From the NCBI RefSeq assembly GCF_004153605.1, contig NZ_SDSI01000001.1, positions 806,001 to 870,000 of the forward strand: DNA of 64,000 nucleotides. The letters run 5' to 3'. Below are positions 17,804 through 26,320 of this stretch, piece by piece. The position numbers were made by a program, and so were the translations under genes. This stretch comes from Qipengyuania_B thermophila. GTDB taxonomy: Bacteria > Pseudomonadota > Alphaproteobacteria > Sphingomonadales > Sphingomonadaceae. Within the stretch, counting starts at the first letter, position 1. Each line of letters begins with the position of its first letter. A model generated the notes under the pieces. The model saw nothing but the letters and a program-made list of their open reading frames with translations. It searched no databases and was not told the DNA's origin.

Positions 17804-19978
17804 TCACCAGGGGTGCGGAAGCGCTGCGGGCAGCGAGAGGGAAGCGGTGCCGGACTGCTGCACCCACAGCCGGTGTTGCGGGAACGCCGTCGCCAGTGCC
17901 CGCCACTCCGCGCCCGGCAGCACCAGGCCGGGCCTGTCCGTCACCCAGCGCGCCGCCGGCGCCTCCGGAGGGCCGAAGCCGACCACGTACTGTTCACGCT
18001 CCTCCACCAGCGGCACGTCGAGCGCATCGGTCCAGACCCAGGCTCCCCGCGCTCGTCGGATCCACGTCCACGCGACCGCGCCGTCCTCCCGCATGCGGCA
18101 GCGGCCGTGAACCGGCGGCAGGGGCCGCACGGACGCACCGCTGTTCTCCACCGCGGCGAGCACCGGCTCTGCATCGCCGAAGCCGAGCGCGGCAATGCCT
18201 TCGCCGCCGCCATCCGGCAGGTCCAGCCGCGTCAACCCGTGGGTGAGCAGCGTCACCGGGGCGCCCGCCGGATGACCGTCCATCGCCGCCTGTTCCGTTC
18301 CGCCGCGGCCGCGCAGGAGCCCCGTCAGCCGCCACCGCCCGGATCCGAGCGGCTCGGCGCGGGTGAACTGCACGACCTCGCTGCCCACCAGCATCCGGTT
18401 GCCGCCGCGGGCGAGCCCCTCGGCGTCGAGGGGCGGTGGCTGCGGCCAGTCTCCCGTGCCCAGAATGTCGCACCAGGCGTGCGGATCGAGTCTCAGCCCC
18501 GGCGACGGCGCAAGCAGGGTGAGAAGCGAACCGAGGCAACCCTGCTCGTCAATGGCCGCGTCGAGCGGCAGGAGGGTCCCGCCCTGAAGCGTGTGCAGCG
18601 CCACCGGCCGCCACTGCGCGCCCGCGGACGTCGCGGCGACGGCGAACACCTGCCGGACGGCAGTTTCGGACAGCGACGAGGGCGGAAGCTCGAACACGCG
18701 CAGCCGGGTCGCGGCGGGCGCCGCATCGGCGGCGCGGTATGGAGTGCCTGCCGCCCCGGGCGCCGCGTCGAGGGACGGGTCCGGCTCGCGGACGAGTTCC
18801 AGTTCGACGCCGGTGCTGCGCCACTCCCATGCTTCCATGCGCCAGACGCCGCCATGGCCGGGCACCTCGACCCGGCCTTGACGCAGGAGGGCCGGGTCAA
18901 GCTCGGCACAGCGCCAGGCCAGCGTCTCGCCGGCGGCGTCCGCGCGCTGCGCCGCCCTGTCCACCAGCATGCGCGCCCCGTCGGCATCGAGGCTCCCGGC
19001 AAACTCCAGCGTCCGTCCCCGGCGGGCACCGGACGGAGCCAGTGCGCGCTGGACACCGGGCTGATAGTCGCGGTCGATGTCATGGTAGCGAAGCGCCTCA
19101 ATACCCGATTGCGGGCGCGGGTCCCGGACGCTGCACAGACCCGCGTCGCGCCCGAACTCGCCCTCTGCCGAACGTGCCCGCGCGCCGAGACGGATCGGTG
19201 GCACAGACGTCGCGGACAGATGAAGCGAAAGGCCGGCGCCTGCCGGGGCGGTCCGCAGGGGATAGAGCTGCGACAGCGTGTCCAGCACCTCGGCCACGGT
19301 GCCGCCTTCGTGCGAATAGCCGCGCAGCGCGGGTGTGCGCACCTCGGACGCATCCACGTCCGGCACTCCCTCCACCAGACGCCCGACCAGCGCGGCGGCG
19401 TCGCCCGCGAACACCTCGAAGGACAGCGCCGGCAGGCGGTTGCCGTAGCCGCCAAGGTCCAGATCCTCGAACACGGCGTAGGCCCGGCCGCGATAGGCGG
19501 GGCAGGATGCGCCGTGCACCGCCCGCAGCAGCGGGTCGCACTCCTGATCCTCGTGCCCGCAATGGATGCGCAGCCTTCCGCCCGTCTTGAGGTCGCCCGC
19601 CGCGCCGCGCAGCAGCGTGCCGTCCGCCCAGATCCGGCCGATCCCGTCGATCGGCGCTCCGGCCACCATGACCGCGAACGAGGCGCTGTAGCTGAAGCGG
19701 GTCGTGCGCGGCTGGCCCTTGCCCCCGCCGCGCTCTGCCCGTTCGCGGAGTGCGTCCGCCCAGATGACCGAGCCGCCGGTGCGGACGCTGCCGTGATGGA
19801 CCGGGAGCGGTTCGCCATAGGTGGAGGTGGTCAGCGCCAGCTCCTTGAGCCGCGGACCCTCGCCGCGCCGAGCGCGCAGCAGCCGTCCGTCGAGCGTTTG
19901 GCCAAGCAAGGCTCCGGCGGCGCCGCCGAGCGGGCCGCCGATCGCCGTTCCCACCGCGCCGAGCACGAGTGTCGCCAT
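17804..19978 (-). CDS. GTA baseplate megatron-type tail protein (g15-like, short form)
   Basis: A 724-residue tail protein. The N-terminus is glycine-rich and hydrophobic (GAVGTAIGGPLGGAAGALLG), followed by the RLKELALTTSTYGEPLPV and GGSVIWA segments typical of GTA host-specificity proteins. A Phage-tail_3-like region with IEALRYHDIDRDYQPGVQRA lies near residue 300. The RcGTA homologue is nearly twice as long and contains a TIM-barrel (GTA_TIM) domain; I see no such domain here. It would sit at the tail tip for cell contact and DNA exit. It is preceded by the peptidase gene at a 15-bp distance. Confidence 0.82.
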   Translation of the reverse strand: MATLVLGAVGTAIGGPLGGAAGALLGQTLDGRLLRARRGEGPRLKELALTTSTYGEPLPVHHGSVRTGGSVIWADALRERAERGGGKGQPRTTRFSYSASFAVMVAGAPIDGIGRIWADGTLLRGAAGDLKTGGRLRIHCGHEDQECDPLLRAVHGASCPAYRGRAYAVFEDLDLGGYGNRLPALSFEVFAGDAAALVGRLVEGVPDVDASEVRTPALRGYSHEGGTVAEVLDTLSQLYPLRTAPAGAGLSLHLSATSVPPIRLGARARSAEGEFGRDAGLCSVRDPRPQSGIEALRYHDIDRDYQPGVQRALAPSGARRGRTLEFAGSLDADGARMLVDRAAQRADAAGETLAWRCAELDPALLRQGRVEVPGHGGVWRMEAWEWRSTGVELELVREPDPSLDAAPGAAGTPYRAADAAPAATRLRVFELPPSSLSETAVRQVFAVAATSAGAQWRPVALHTLQGGTLLPLDAAIDEQGCLGSLLTLLAPSPGLRLDPHAWCDILGTGDWPQPPPLDAEGLARGGNRMLVGSEVVQFTRAEPLGSGRWRLTGLLRGRGGTEQAAMDGHPAGAPVTLLTHGLTRLDLPDGGGEGIAALGFGDAEPVLAAVENSGASVRPLPPVHGRCRMREDGAVAWTWIRRARGAWVWTDALDVPLVEEREQYVVGFGPPEAPAARWVTDRPGLVLPGAEWRALATAFPQHRLWVQQSGTASLSLPAALPHPW

Positions 19979-19993
19979 GATCTGCTCCTTTGG

Positions 19994-20407
19994 TCAACCT
20001 GCCAGCCGCCAGCGGCTGTGCAGGGGATCGGCCGGTGCGCCGTGCCATTCCGCCACCCGCCGCAGACCGGCATGGGCGTGAACAAAGGCATCCGGTCCGG
20101 TCGCGATCATCAGGTGATGCTGGGCCGGGCCGGGGCGGGTCAGCAGCACGTCTCCCACCGCGACGGGGTCGGCTCCGCCCACCTGGCGAAATCCGGCCCC
20201 AGCAAAGCACGCCAGGTGCCGGGCGATGGTTGCGTTGCGCAGGGCGTAGCCGGTCGGCAGCGCCGCAGGCCGCCCAATCGCGCCGAGAGCGCAGCCGAGC
20301 AGGCCGACGCAGTCGACGCCCGTTTCGGGTGAGCGCCCGTGCAGGCGGAAGGGCGTGCCGACCAGCGCCCGCGCCGCCAGCGCGAGCCGTTCCTGCGGCG
20401 TGATCAT
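19994..20407 (-). CDS. GTA NlpC/P60-family peptidase (g14-like)
   Basis: A 137-residue cysteine peptidase that likely trims peptidoglycan during DNA delivery. The catalytic cysteine is in GVDCVGLLG (about residue 31), the histidine is in QHHLMIATG, and the third polar residue is in the FVHAHAGLRRV strand. The start is fixed by an ATGA overlap with the DUF2163 gene. Length and position match the RcGTA cell-wall hydrolase. Confidence 0.87.
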   Translation of the reverse strand: MITPQERLALAARALVGTPFRLHGRSPETGVDCVGLLGCALGAIGRPAALPTGYALRNATIARHLACFAGAGFRQVGGADPVAVGDVLLTRPGPAQHHLMIATGPDAFVHAHAGLRRVAEWHGAPADPLHSRWRLAG

Positions 20408-21219
20408 CGCAGGGCCGGAAGCTGGGCGAGCAGGTCGTTGCCCGGCAGAAACGGCTCGCCCTGGAAGTTGCGGGCGTTGCCGAACCGCCGCGTGCAGGTC
20501 TCCAGCCGGCCGTCGCAGCCCTCGCGCAGCCACGCCCGCATGCCCGGCGCAAGCCCCGGCGGCAGCGGACTGCCGCAGACGAGCGGCCAGGTGCCGCCCT
20601 GGCGCAAGGCGACGATGGCCCCGCGGCCAGACCCGTCGATCCAGCGCAGGGTGCCAAAGTGGAAGCGCGCGGCGTCGATCCCCTCAAACCGCACCCCGCC
20701 GCTGTCGGGATCGCAGGCGGCGAGGCGCGCCTCCACCGTGAAGCGGGCCGGGGAAAGGTCGCATCCCGGACCCGCCAGCCGTGCGCGGCAGGTCGGGCTG
20801 GTCCGCGCCACCGGGTCGTGCGCCAGCGCGGCGACGGCGCCGTTCAGCTCGGCGCTGAACCGCTGTCCGTCCCGCGCAACGCGGCCGATGCGGCCGCCAT
20901 AGAGCACCTCGCGCTCAAGGGAGCACCAGTCGACGGCGCCGACCAGCACCGTGGCATGGTCGAACCGGCCCGCGACAAGATCGGTCTCGTCGATGGTGTC
21001 GTGAGACAGGGCGCCCTCGATGTCGAGGCTCGATCCGGAAAGCCCGGCCCCGATGCGGATGGCCGAAGGCAGCAGTCCGGGGGCGGCGCGATGCCGCACG
21101 CCGTCGAACCACAGGTCGCGGTCGTGCGTCGTGAAGCCGAGAGTGACGCCGTCGCGGCGGTGGATACGCCAGAACGTCGCCACCGTCTCGACCGCCCGGG
21201 CGAAAAAGATCCGGCTCAT
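20404..21219 (-). CDS. GTA DUF2163 baseplate hub protein (g13-like)
   Basis: A 271-residue tail hub protein. The DUF2163 domain is complete: an N-terminal TFWRIHRRDGVTLGFTTHDR segment, and the C-terminal hallmark GCDGRLETCTRRFGNARN followed by NFQGEPFLPG. Conserved cysteines occur in SPTCRARLAGPGCDLS, VCGSP and GCDGRLETC; in the RcGTA particle the equivalent protein has been described as holding an iron-sulfur cluster, which these cysteines could do here. It overlaps both neighbours by 4 bp. Confidence 0.9.
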   Translation of the reverse strand: MSRIFFARAVETVATFWRIHRRDGVTLGFTTHDRDLWFDGVRHRAAPGLLPSAIRIGAGLSGSSLDIEGALSHDTIDETDLVAGRFDHATVLVGAVDWCSLEREVLYGGRIGRVARDGQRFSAELNGAVAALAHDPVARTSPTCRARLAGPGCDLSPARFTVEARLAACDPDSGGVRFEGIDAARFHFGTLRWIDGSGRGAIVALRQGGTWPLVCGSPLPPGLAPGMRAWLREGCDGRLETCTRRFGNARNFQGEPFLPGNDLLAQLPALR

Positions 21220-23531
21220 GCGTCCTCCCGCACTTCGACAAGCGGCACGCTCGGCGCCTCGCCCGCGGCAAAGGCGACGCCGCTGATCTCGAGCCGGTCC
21301 TGGGCGAACCGCACGGGCACGTCGAACAGGAAGCCCGCGCGGACCACCGCCCCCGGCGGCGGGGCGACCGCGTCGAAGACGATGATGCCGCCCGGCTCGA
21401 GGTGCCAGTCGTGGCGTTCCTCGCCGTCCACGCTGACCCGCACCGTGGCCGCTTCGGGCCGGGTGATCCGCCGCCGCTGTTCCCCATAGTGCTTCACCAG
21501 CGCGAACCGCCCCTTCCTACCGTCGCCCGTGCCGAGCACCTGGTCGCCGGGCGAGGGAGTGCCGGTCATCCCATGGGACGAGTGGTCGAACGGATCGCGC
21601 AGCAGAAAGCCGCGCGCCGGACCGTGGCGGGCGCGGAAGAACGCCAGCAGGGTCGCCAGCTCGGCCTCGCTGCGGAGGCCCGGTCCGACATCGAACTGCA
21701 GCCGCGCATCGGCCCACAGCGCGGTGCGGCGCTCGTGTCCCGATGCGGTGGCGACGACCGTGGTGGAGAATTCCGGCGCGACGCTCGTGTCGCGGCCGAG
21801 CGCCAGCGGATAGGGAACGGGGTCGATGCTCTGCATGGCGCTCTCCGGGTAAGAGGGAAGGCGGACGTATCCGTCCCGCGCGATCTGGGGCAGCGCCCAG
21901 ACGAACCGGCGCGTGACGCCCCGCGCGGCGGCGGCATCCAGTCCGGCGTCGATGCGCTGCCAGAACAGGTCGGCGTCCGCTGCTGCCAGAACGAAGCCGG
22001 AGAGGTAGTCCTGCCGGGCAACGGGGTAGCCGAGCTTGGCGTCCACGAACCGAAGCGCGGCGTGGCGCCGGACCTCCGCTCCTGCCGTCAGCCAGTCGTA
22101 GTCCTCCAGCTGCAGCCGGTCGAAGGCCGGCCAGGCCCATTCCCGCGGCAGGTTCAGCCGGTGGAGTTCGGGCGTCGCCGGATCAAGGACGGTCGGCGTG
22201 AAGGCGAGCAGCAGGATCTGCGCGCCGGCCGGCCCGGCCGCGGCGCGCGCGGCGGCGGCGATCTGCGTCGTGGCGTCGGCCAGCAGCGTGCCGGCCGCGT
22301 CGAGCAGCGCGCATTGCTGCGCATCCAGCGGTCCGGCCACCGACGGAATGGCGACCGGATCGCCGCCCAGCGCGGCGCGGGCTGCGGGATCGTAGAGGCA
22401 CGGCCTGCCGTCGGGCATGATCCACCACCACGGTTCGCCGATCTGGAACCGCACGGGCAATCCGGCCTCCCGCAGCAGCGCCACCCAGCGCTGCGCGCTC
22501 AGCGCCAGCCAGCCCACGGCCGCCGCGCTGGCCGGAGACAGCAGCGCCGAAGGCGGATCCCAGCCGGTGCGTCCGGGCGTGCCGTCGTCGGCGCGCTGCT
22601 GCCAGGCGTCGGGGCAGTGCGCCGCGAGCAGCTCGAATGAAAGCGACAGGATCGGCTCGAACCCCTGCGCGGCGCATCCGGCAAGATACGCCCGGTGCCA
22701 GCGCAGCGCAGGCTCGCACAGCGCCCCGTCCGGCGTCGCCAGCAGCCGGCCCTCTCCCGGAGCGAGGCGGAAGAAGTGGCTCATCCCGACATAGTGGAGC
22801 AGGTACCGCCCGTAGCCGAGCGCCCGCACCGTGCGCAGCAGCCGGTCCGGCGTCTGGTTGAAGGCATCGTCATAGGCGGTGGCGGCATGCTCGCCATGAA
22901 CGGGCAGCAACACGTCGCCGATCTCCAGCAGGGCGTGCCGCCCCTCGCAGCGCATCTCGCTCAGCTCGGCCCAGCCGTTCACCCGCTGCGGCAGCGGCGC
23001 ATCGCTGCCGCCGGCATAGCCGGGCGGTGCCAGCGAGATGAACATTCGGTCGATGGCGCGAGGGTGCACCGCTTCTCCCGGAAGGGTGAACCCCGCCTGG
23101 AGATGGCCGAAGGGCAGCACGATGACGGCATCTTCGGGATCGCCGGTGGCGTAGTTCCACAGGCGCACATACCAGTGCCGCGCGACACCGTCGGCATCGC
23201 GTCCCTCGATAGTGAGCGTGGGACCGTTGGCGGCATCCAGCGGGATCAGCCCCGCCGAACGCCAGCGGAAGCGCAGGGTGCAGTGGTCGTAATCCGTCTG
23301 CGTCGCATAGGCGAGCAGCGGATGGTCGAGCGCATCGGCGCTGTCCCAGATCAGGCCGGCGAGTTCTCCCCGGTGGAAGAACTCGCAATCGACGCGCAGC
23401 CCGTCCGGCGCCGTCGTCACCACGCTGGCCATCATCGGGCGCGGGAAATTGACGGTCCAGAAGCGCGGATCGAACCGCTGGATATGGTCGGTGTGCTGGC
23501 CGGTGCGGGCCGGGCAAAGCCAGAACGCCAT
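21216..23531 (-). CDS. GTA g12-like DUF2460 protein fused to a large TIM-barrel-like N-terminal region
   Basis: A 771-residue tail protein. The last 200 residues (from about 571, PVPYPLALGRDTSVAPEF) are a DUF2460/TIGR02217 distal-tail domain, with RRTALWADARLQFDVG and RARHGPARGFLLRDPFDHSS. The first 210 residues look beta-rich. Residues 220-560 alternate helices and short strands (for example FEPILSLSFELLA) and hold RFQIGEPWWWIMPDGRPC (362-379), which is like the acidic loop of glycosidase TIM barrels. In RcGTA the DUF2460 protein is only about 210 residues. The enzyme activity of the barrel is unproven; some related phage proteins are described as non-contractile tail sheath proteins. Confidence 0.8.
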   Translation of the reverse strand: MAFWLCPARTGQHTDHIQRFDPRFWTVNFPRPMMASVVTTAPDGLRVDCEFFHRGELAGLIWDSADALDHPLLAYATQTDYDHCTLRFRWRSAGLIPLDAANGPTLTIEGRDADGVARHWYVRLWNYATGDPEDAVIVLPFGHLQAGFTLPGEAVHPRAIDRMFISLAPPGYAGGSDAPLPQRVNGWAELSEMRCEGRHALLEIGDVLLPVHGEHAATAYDDAFNQTPDRLLRTVRALGYGRYLLHYVGMSHFFRLAPGEGRLLATPDGALCEPALRWHRAYLAGCAAQGFEPILSLSFELLAAHCPDAWQQRADDGTPGRTGWDPPSALLSPASAAAVGWLALSAQRWVALLREAGLPVRFQIGEPWWWIMPDGRPCLYDPAARAALGGDPVAIPSVAGPLDAQQCALLDAAGTLLADATTQIAAAARAAAGPAGAQILLLAFTPTVLDPATPELHRLNLPREWAWPAFDRLQLEDYDWLTAGAEVRRHAALRFVDAKLGYPVARQDYLSGFVLAAADADLFWQRIDAGLDAAAARGVTRRFVWALPQIARDGYVRLPSYPESAMQSIDPVPYPLALGRDTSVAPEFSTTVVATASGHERRTALWADARLQFDVGPGLRSEAELATLLAFFRARHGPARGFLLRDPFDHSSHGMTGTPSPGDQVLGTGDGRKGRFALVKHYGEQRRRITRPEAATVRVSVDGEERHDWHLEPGGIIVFDAVAPPPGAVVRAGFLFDVPVRFAQDRLEISGVAFAAGEAPSVPLVEVREDA

Positions 23532-23572
23532 CGTGGAAACTCCCTGCTGCTGCTGAGGCGGCGGCGCGCCCG

Positions 23573-24166
23573 TCAGTCTGCCATCGCCCGCCGGATCGCG
23601 CTGGCGACCTGGCGGCCGGAACGCTGCAACGCGACCGGCGCCGAGGCGCCGGGCGGCGCGGCGAGGGTGATCGCGACCCGAACGTCGCGTGCGGGCCCTG
23701 CACCCCGGTTCGGCTCGATCCGGCCGGCGCTGGCGGGCACGAACACTTCGGGTCCGCGCTCCCCGACCAGCACCGGCCGGTGGGGCGACACGAGGCCGCC
23801 GGTGCTGCGGCCGGGCAGGCCGAGCAGCGCCCCGAGCGCGCCGCCGATCACCCCGGCCAGTCCGCCGCCCCCGGCTGCGGCTCCGCCCGGTCCGCCCGTT
23901 CCGCCCAGCAGACTGTGCAGCCCGCTGCGGACCGCCTCGGCGGCAATCGCCGACAGCGCCCTGAACGCCGCGTCCCGCAGCTCGTCGAAGCCGACGCTCC
24001 CGCGCCGGATCGCCGTGAGAAGGCCGTCCTCGAGAACGCGTCCGGCGCGCGCGAAGCCGCCGGTCAGCGACCCGTCGACGCTGCTTCTCAGCCGGTCCAT
24101 GTCGGCGGCAAAGGCGCGGGTGTCGGCCCGCACCTCCACCATCAGCGTGTCGAGATCGTCAGCCAT
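23573..24166 (-). CDS. GTA tail tape measure protein (g11-like)
   Basis: A 197-residue protein that sets tail length and exits ahead of the DNA. It has an N-terminal helical part (TLMVEVRADTRAFAADMDRL), a glycine-rich hydrophobic centre, and the tape-measure tail signature RSTGGLVSPHRPVLVGERGP and EVFVPASAGRI. Such a short tape implies a short tail, as in RcGTA (about 220 residues). The start at MADDLD has a GAGGAG site 8 bases upstream; a GTG 3 codons earlier lacks spacing. It overlaps the chaperone gene by 8 bp. Confidence 0.85.
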   Translation of the reverse strand: MADDLDTLMVEVRADTRAFAADMDRLRSSVDGSLTGGFARAGRVLEDGLLTAIRRGSVGFDELRDAAFRALSAIAAEAVRSGLHSLLGGTGGPGGAAAGGGGLAGVIGGALGALLGLPGRSTGGLVSPHRPVLVGERGPEVFVPASAGRIEPNRGAGPARDVRVAITLAAPPGASAPVALQRSGRQVASAIRRAMAD

Positions 24167-24353
24167 CGGCGTCACTCCTCATCAGCAGCTCGATTTCGGC
24201 GCGGCTGGGCGGCGCGGCGACGGGATCAGGCGCGGGAAGGCAGGCGAGCAGTTCCGCCGGGGTGGCGGACCAGAACACCGGCGGCGTCCAGCCGAGCATC
24301 GCCGCGGCCCGCTGAAGCGCGGCGGCATCGCTGGCGAAGCGCCGCCCGCTCAT
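24159..24353 (-). CDS. Small GTA tail assembly chaperone (DUF2376-type)
   Basis: A 64-residue protein beginning MSGRRFASDAAALQRAAAML with the motif GWTPPVFWSATPAEL, which is characteristic of the small phage tail chaperone encoded between g10 and g11 in GTA clusters. The frame remains open far upstream, but the ATG overlapping the g10 stop (ATGA) is the evident start. It probably guards the tape measure protein before tail assembly. Confidence 0.82.
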   Translation of the reverse strand: MSGRRFASDAAALQRAAAMLGWTPPVFWSATPAELLACLPAPDPVAAPPSRAEIELLMRSDADG

Positions 24354-24664
24354 CCGCTGCCCCCGAAGATCTGCGTCAGCAGCGTACGCAGCGGCCGCGT
24401 CGCCGCTGTCAGGCCCGCCTCCAGCACCGCGCGGCCGACCGCCTCGCGGCTGACCTCCTGGCGCGCGGCGGCGCAGTGCCAGAACAGGGTGGCGATCTCC
24501 TGCAGCCGCAGGTCGCCGGCCGCGGCGCGCTCGGCGAGGGCGAACAGCGAGCCGATCTCCTCTTCGGCCCGCACGAGCGCATCGAAGCTGGGCCGCAGCA
24601 GCAGCGGCCGCCCGTCCACCTGCAGCTCCGCCTCGCCGCGAACGGGATTGGCGGGGCGGCTCAT
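24350..24664 (-). CDS. GTA gp10-family tail chaperone
   Basis: A 104-residue member of the gene-transfer-agent gp10 family. It has ANPVRGEAELQVDGRPLLLR and PSFDALVRAEEEIGSLFALA, a signature of that family, then a helical C-terminus. It overlaps both neighbours by 4 bp. In phages the protein pair at this site acts as tail assembly chaperones, sometimes joined by a frameshift; here the second protein has its own start. Confidence 0.88.
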   Translation of the reverse strand: MSRPANPVRGEAELQVDGRPLLLRPSFDALVRAEEEIGSLFALAERAAAGDLRLQEIATLFWHCAAARQEVSREAVGRAVLEAGLTAATRPLRTLLTQIFGGSG

Positions 24665-25068
24665 GCGGGCACCACCGGGCCGGAGGACTCCAGCTGCAGC
24701 GCGTAGTTGCGCTCGTTGTTGAAGTCGCCGGCATAGTCGAGCCGCTGCACGAGGAAGCGCCCGCGCAGCCGTTCCCCGCCTTCGAAGGACAGCTCGCAGG
24801 TGGCGAGCGTTCCGGCGAGCGCATGGGCACGCACCGCCGCCTCCGCCTCGCTGGCGAGGAAGATGCCGCTGGCGCTCACCGACACGGACCGCGTGCCGGC
24901 GCCGTCGAGCAGGTCGCGCCAGCCGCCCGACTCCTTGTGGGTCACGACGACGGGGTCGCCGTTGATCGACATCTGGGTGGTGCGCAGCCCGGCAACAGTG
25001 CGGAACGCCGCCGGATCGGCGGCATCCGCGATCTTGAGCAGGAAGGCGGAACCCTTCTGGGCAGTCAT
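24661..25068 (-). CDS. GTA major tail tube protein (g9-like, TP901-1 family)
   Basis: A 135-residue tail tube protein. It opens with MTAQKGSAFLLKIADA and has MSINGDPVVVTHKESGGWRD and the RSVSVSASGIF segment of the TP901-1 major tail family. The tube channels DNA from the head. It lies 34 bp after the DUF3168 gene with an AAGGA ribosome site and overlaps gp10 by 4 bp. Confidence 0.9.
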   Translation of the reverse strand: MTAQKGSAFLLKIADAADPAAFRTVAGLRTTQMSINGDPVVVTHKESGGWRDLLDGAGTRSVSVSASGIFLASEAEAAVRAHALAGTLATCELSFEGGERLRGRFLVQRLDYAGDFNNERNYALQLESSGPVVPA

Positions 25069-25102
25069 GGGCAGATCCTTTCGGTGGGTGATGGGCGGCG
25101 GG

Positions 25103-25498
25103 TCAGGCTGCCGCGAGCAGCAGGAAGCGGTATTCGAGCAGCACCGCGCGCAGGTTGCGCGGGCGGCGTTCCGTGCGCGAGCGCAGGAAGCCCGTCGCGA
25201 CCAGCTGGAACCCGTCCTGTTCCGGCGCCATGGCGGCGATCCGCTGCTCCACGCGGGCGGCGAGGCGGTCGGCCTCGTCCGTGGCGTCGCCGCGCACCAG
25301 CAACTCGAGCGCCACCCGGACCTCGCGCCCGCTGCGCTCCTTGACGCTCCAGTCGCTGGCCGCGCTGGCGGCGAGGGCGAGCACCGGCGGCGGCGTTGCC
25401 GCCGGTCCCGTCTCCTCCCCGATCGCGTTCACACCGGCGCCGAGCACCGGGTCGGCGCGGAGCCAGTCGACGAGCGCGCGGCGCAGGGCGCTTTCCAT
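25103..25498 (-). CDS. GTA tail terminator, DUF3168 family (g8-like)
   Basis: A 131-residue DUF3168 protein. The N-terminus LRRALVDWLRADPVLGAGVN and the middle DWSVKERSGREVRVALELLV fit the family, as does the C-terminal LRAVLLEYRFLL. It is expected to cap the tail tube and join it to the head connector. It begins 3 bases after the 54-residue ORF. Confidence 0.86.
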   Translation of the reverse strand: MESALRRALVDWLRADPVLGAGVNAIGEETGPAATPPPVLALAASAASDWSVKERSGREVRVALELLVRGDATDEADRLAARVEQRIAAMAPEQDGFQLVATGFLRSRTERRPRNLRAVLLEYRFLLLAAA

Positions 25499-25501
25499 GG
25501 G

Positions 25502-25666
25502 TCATCCTTTCGTGAACAGGGGCCAGACGAGCCGCGGCGTGCGCCAGTGGCGCCCGTCTCCGTCGCGGGCGAGGCGCCGGGCGGCAGTGGCGGCCCGCGC
25601 CAGCCGGGCGGCGTCCTGGCGGAGCCGCGCCGTCAGCGCGGCGGCCGTGGTGCGGGCCGCGATCAT
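25502..25666 (-). CDS. 54-residue ORF in the head-closure (g7) position
   Basis: A short basic alanine-rich helical protein (MIAARTTAAALTARLRQDAA start, WRTPRLVWPLFTKG end). Its ATG overlaps the stop of the upstream connector gene (ATGA), and its stop is 3 bases before the DUF3168 start, which is why I accept it. The RcGTA gene at this place encodes a head-closure protein of about 110 residues; I see no similarity to that family. It may be a reduced or replaced joining protein, or a chance frame. Confidence 0.5.
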   Translation of the reverse strand: MIAARTTAAALTARLRQDAARLARAATAARRLARDGDGRHWRTPRLVWPLFTKG

Positions 25667-26211
25667 GTCAGCCGCAGGTGCCGCCACGGACGCCACAGCG
25701 CGGTCACCGCCGCCGGCGGAGCCGAATCGCCGGCGGTGCCGCGCGCGTGGTGGAGATGGGCGGCGAGGCGCACGATCCCCTGCCGCAGCGCGCCCGGCAC
25801 TTCGGGCCACGTGGCGGCCAGACCGGCCGAACAGCGCACCACCAGACGATCAATTCCGTCATGCGGACGGAGCAGGCGGACGGCCGCCTCGCCGCCGGCG
25901 CCGATCCGCACCCGCACCTCGGGCCCGGCAAGGGCGACAGCCGCGCCGCTTGCGTCAAGGCCATGGACCGAGGCGACGCCCTGCACCGGCCGCGTCGCCA
26001 GCCGGCTCCAGCCGGCGCGGGCGGGCAGCGTCTCCGTGCAGGTCTGGCGCAGCGGCATGACGCCGGTGAACGCCTCGCAGGCGTCCAGTGCGGCGCGAAG
26101 CTGCGCCTCGAGCAGGTCGTCCTCGCCCGCCGTCGTCACGGCGAGCCAGCTTTTCAGTTCGGCAAGCGGCGCGCCGGACAGTGCGGCAGGCGCGACAATG
26201 ACCCGCTGCAT
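25663..26211 (-). CDS. GTA head-tail connector (g6-like, phiE125 gp8 family)
   Basis: A 182-residue head-tail connector. Hallmarks are LAELKSWLAVTTAGEDDLLE at the N-terminus, ALDACEAFTGVMPLRQTC next, and VPGALRQGIVRLAAHLHHAR near the end. The ATG at MQRVIVAPA has a GGAG 6 bases upstream, so I prefer it to METRM 12 bases before. It is separated from the capsid gene by a 109-bp gap with a strong hairpin. Confidence 0.87.
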   Translation of the reverse strand: MQRVIVAPAALSGAPLAELKSWLAVTTAGEDDLLEAQLRAALDACEAFTGVMPLRQTCTETLPARAGWSRLATRPVQGVASVHGLDASGAAVALAGPEVRVRIGAGGEAAVRLLRPHDGIDRLVVRCSAGLAATWPEVPGALRQGIVRLAAHLHHARGTAGDSAPPAAVTALWRPWRHLRLT

Positions 26212-26278
26212 GCGCGTCTCCATCGTTGCAACTGTGGGGTGGGCGCGCCCCGGCAAGGGGGCGGCCGGACGGAAGGGA

Positions 26279-26312
26279 GGGGCGGCGCGCCAGGGGTGGA
26301 GCGCGCCGCCCC
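26279..26312 (-). terminator. Perfect 12-bp hairpin directly after the capsid gene
   Basis: GGGGCGGCGCGC and GCGCGCCGCCCC are exact complements around a 10-base loop, 8 bases after the capsid stop. No T-run follows on the minus strand, so partial termination or 3'-end protection of the capsid message is likelier than full termination. Confidence 0.65.
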
Positions 26313-26320
26313 CCGCGGCC

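Noticed and set aside
17813..20332. An 839-codon open frame antisense to the megatron-type and peptidase genes
   Set aside because: Composition is Arg/Gly/Ala-biased without motifs; the minus-strand genes have strong GTA family signatures.
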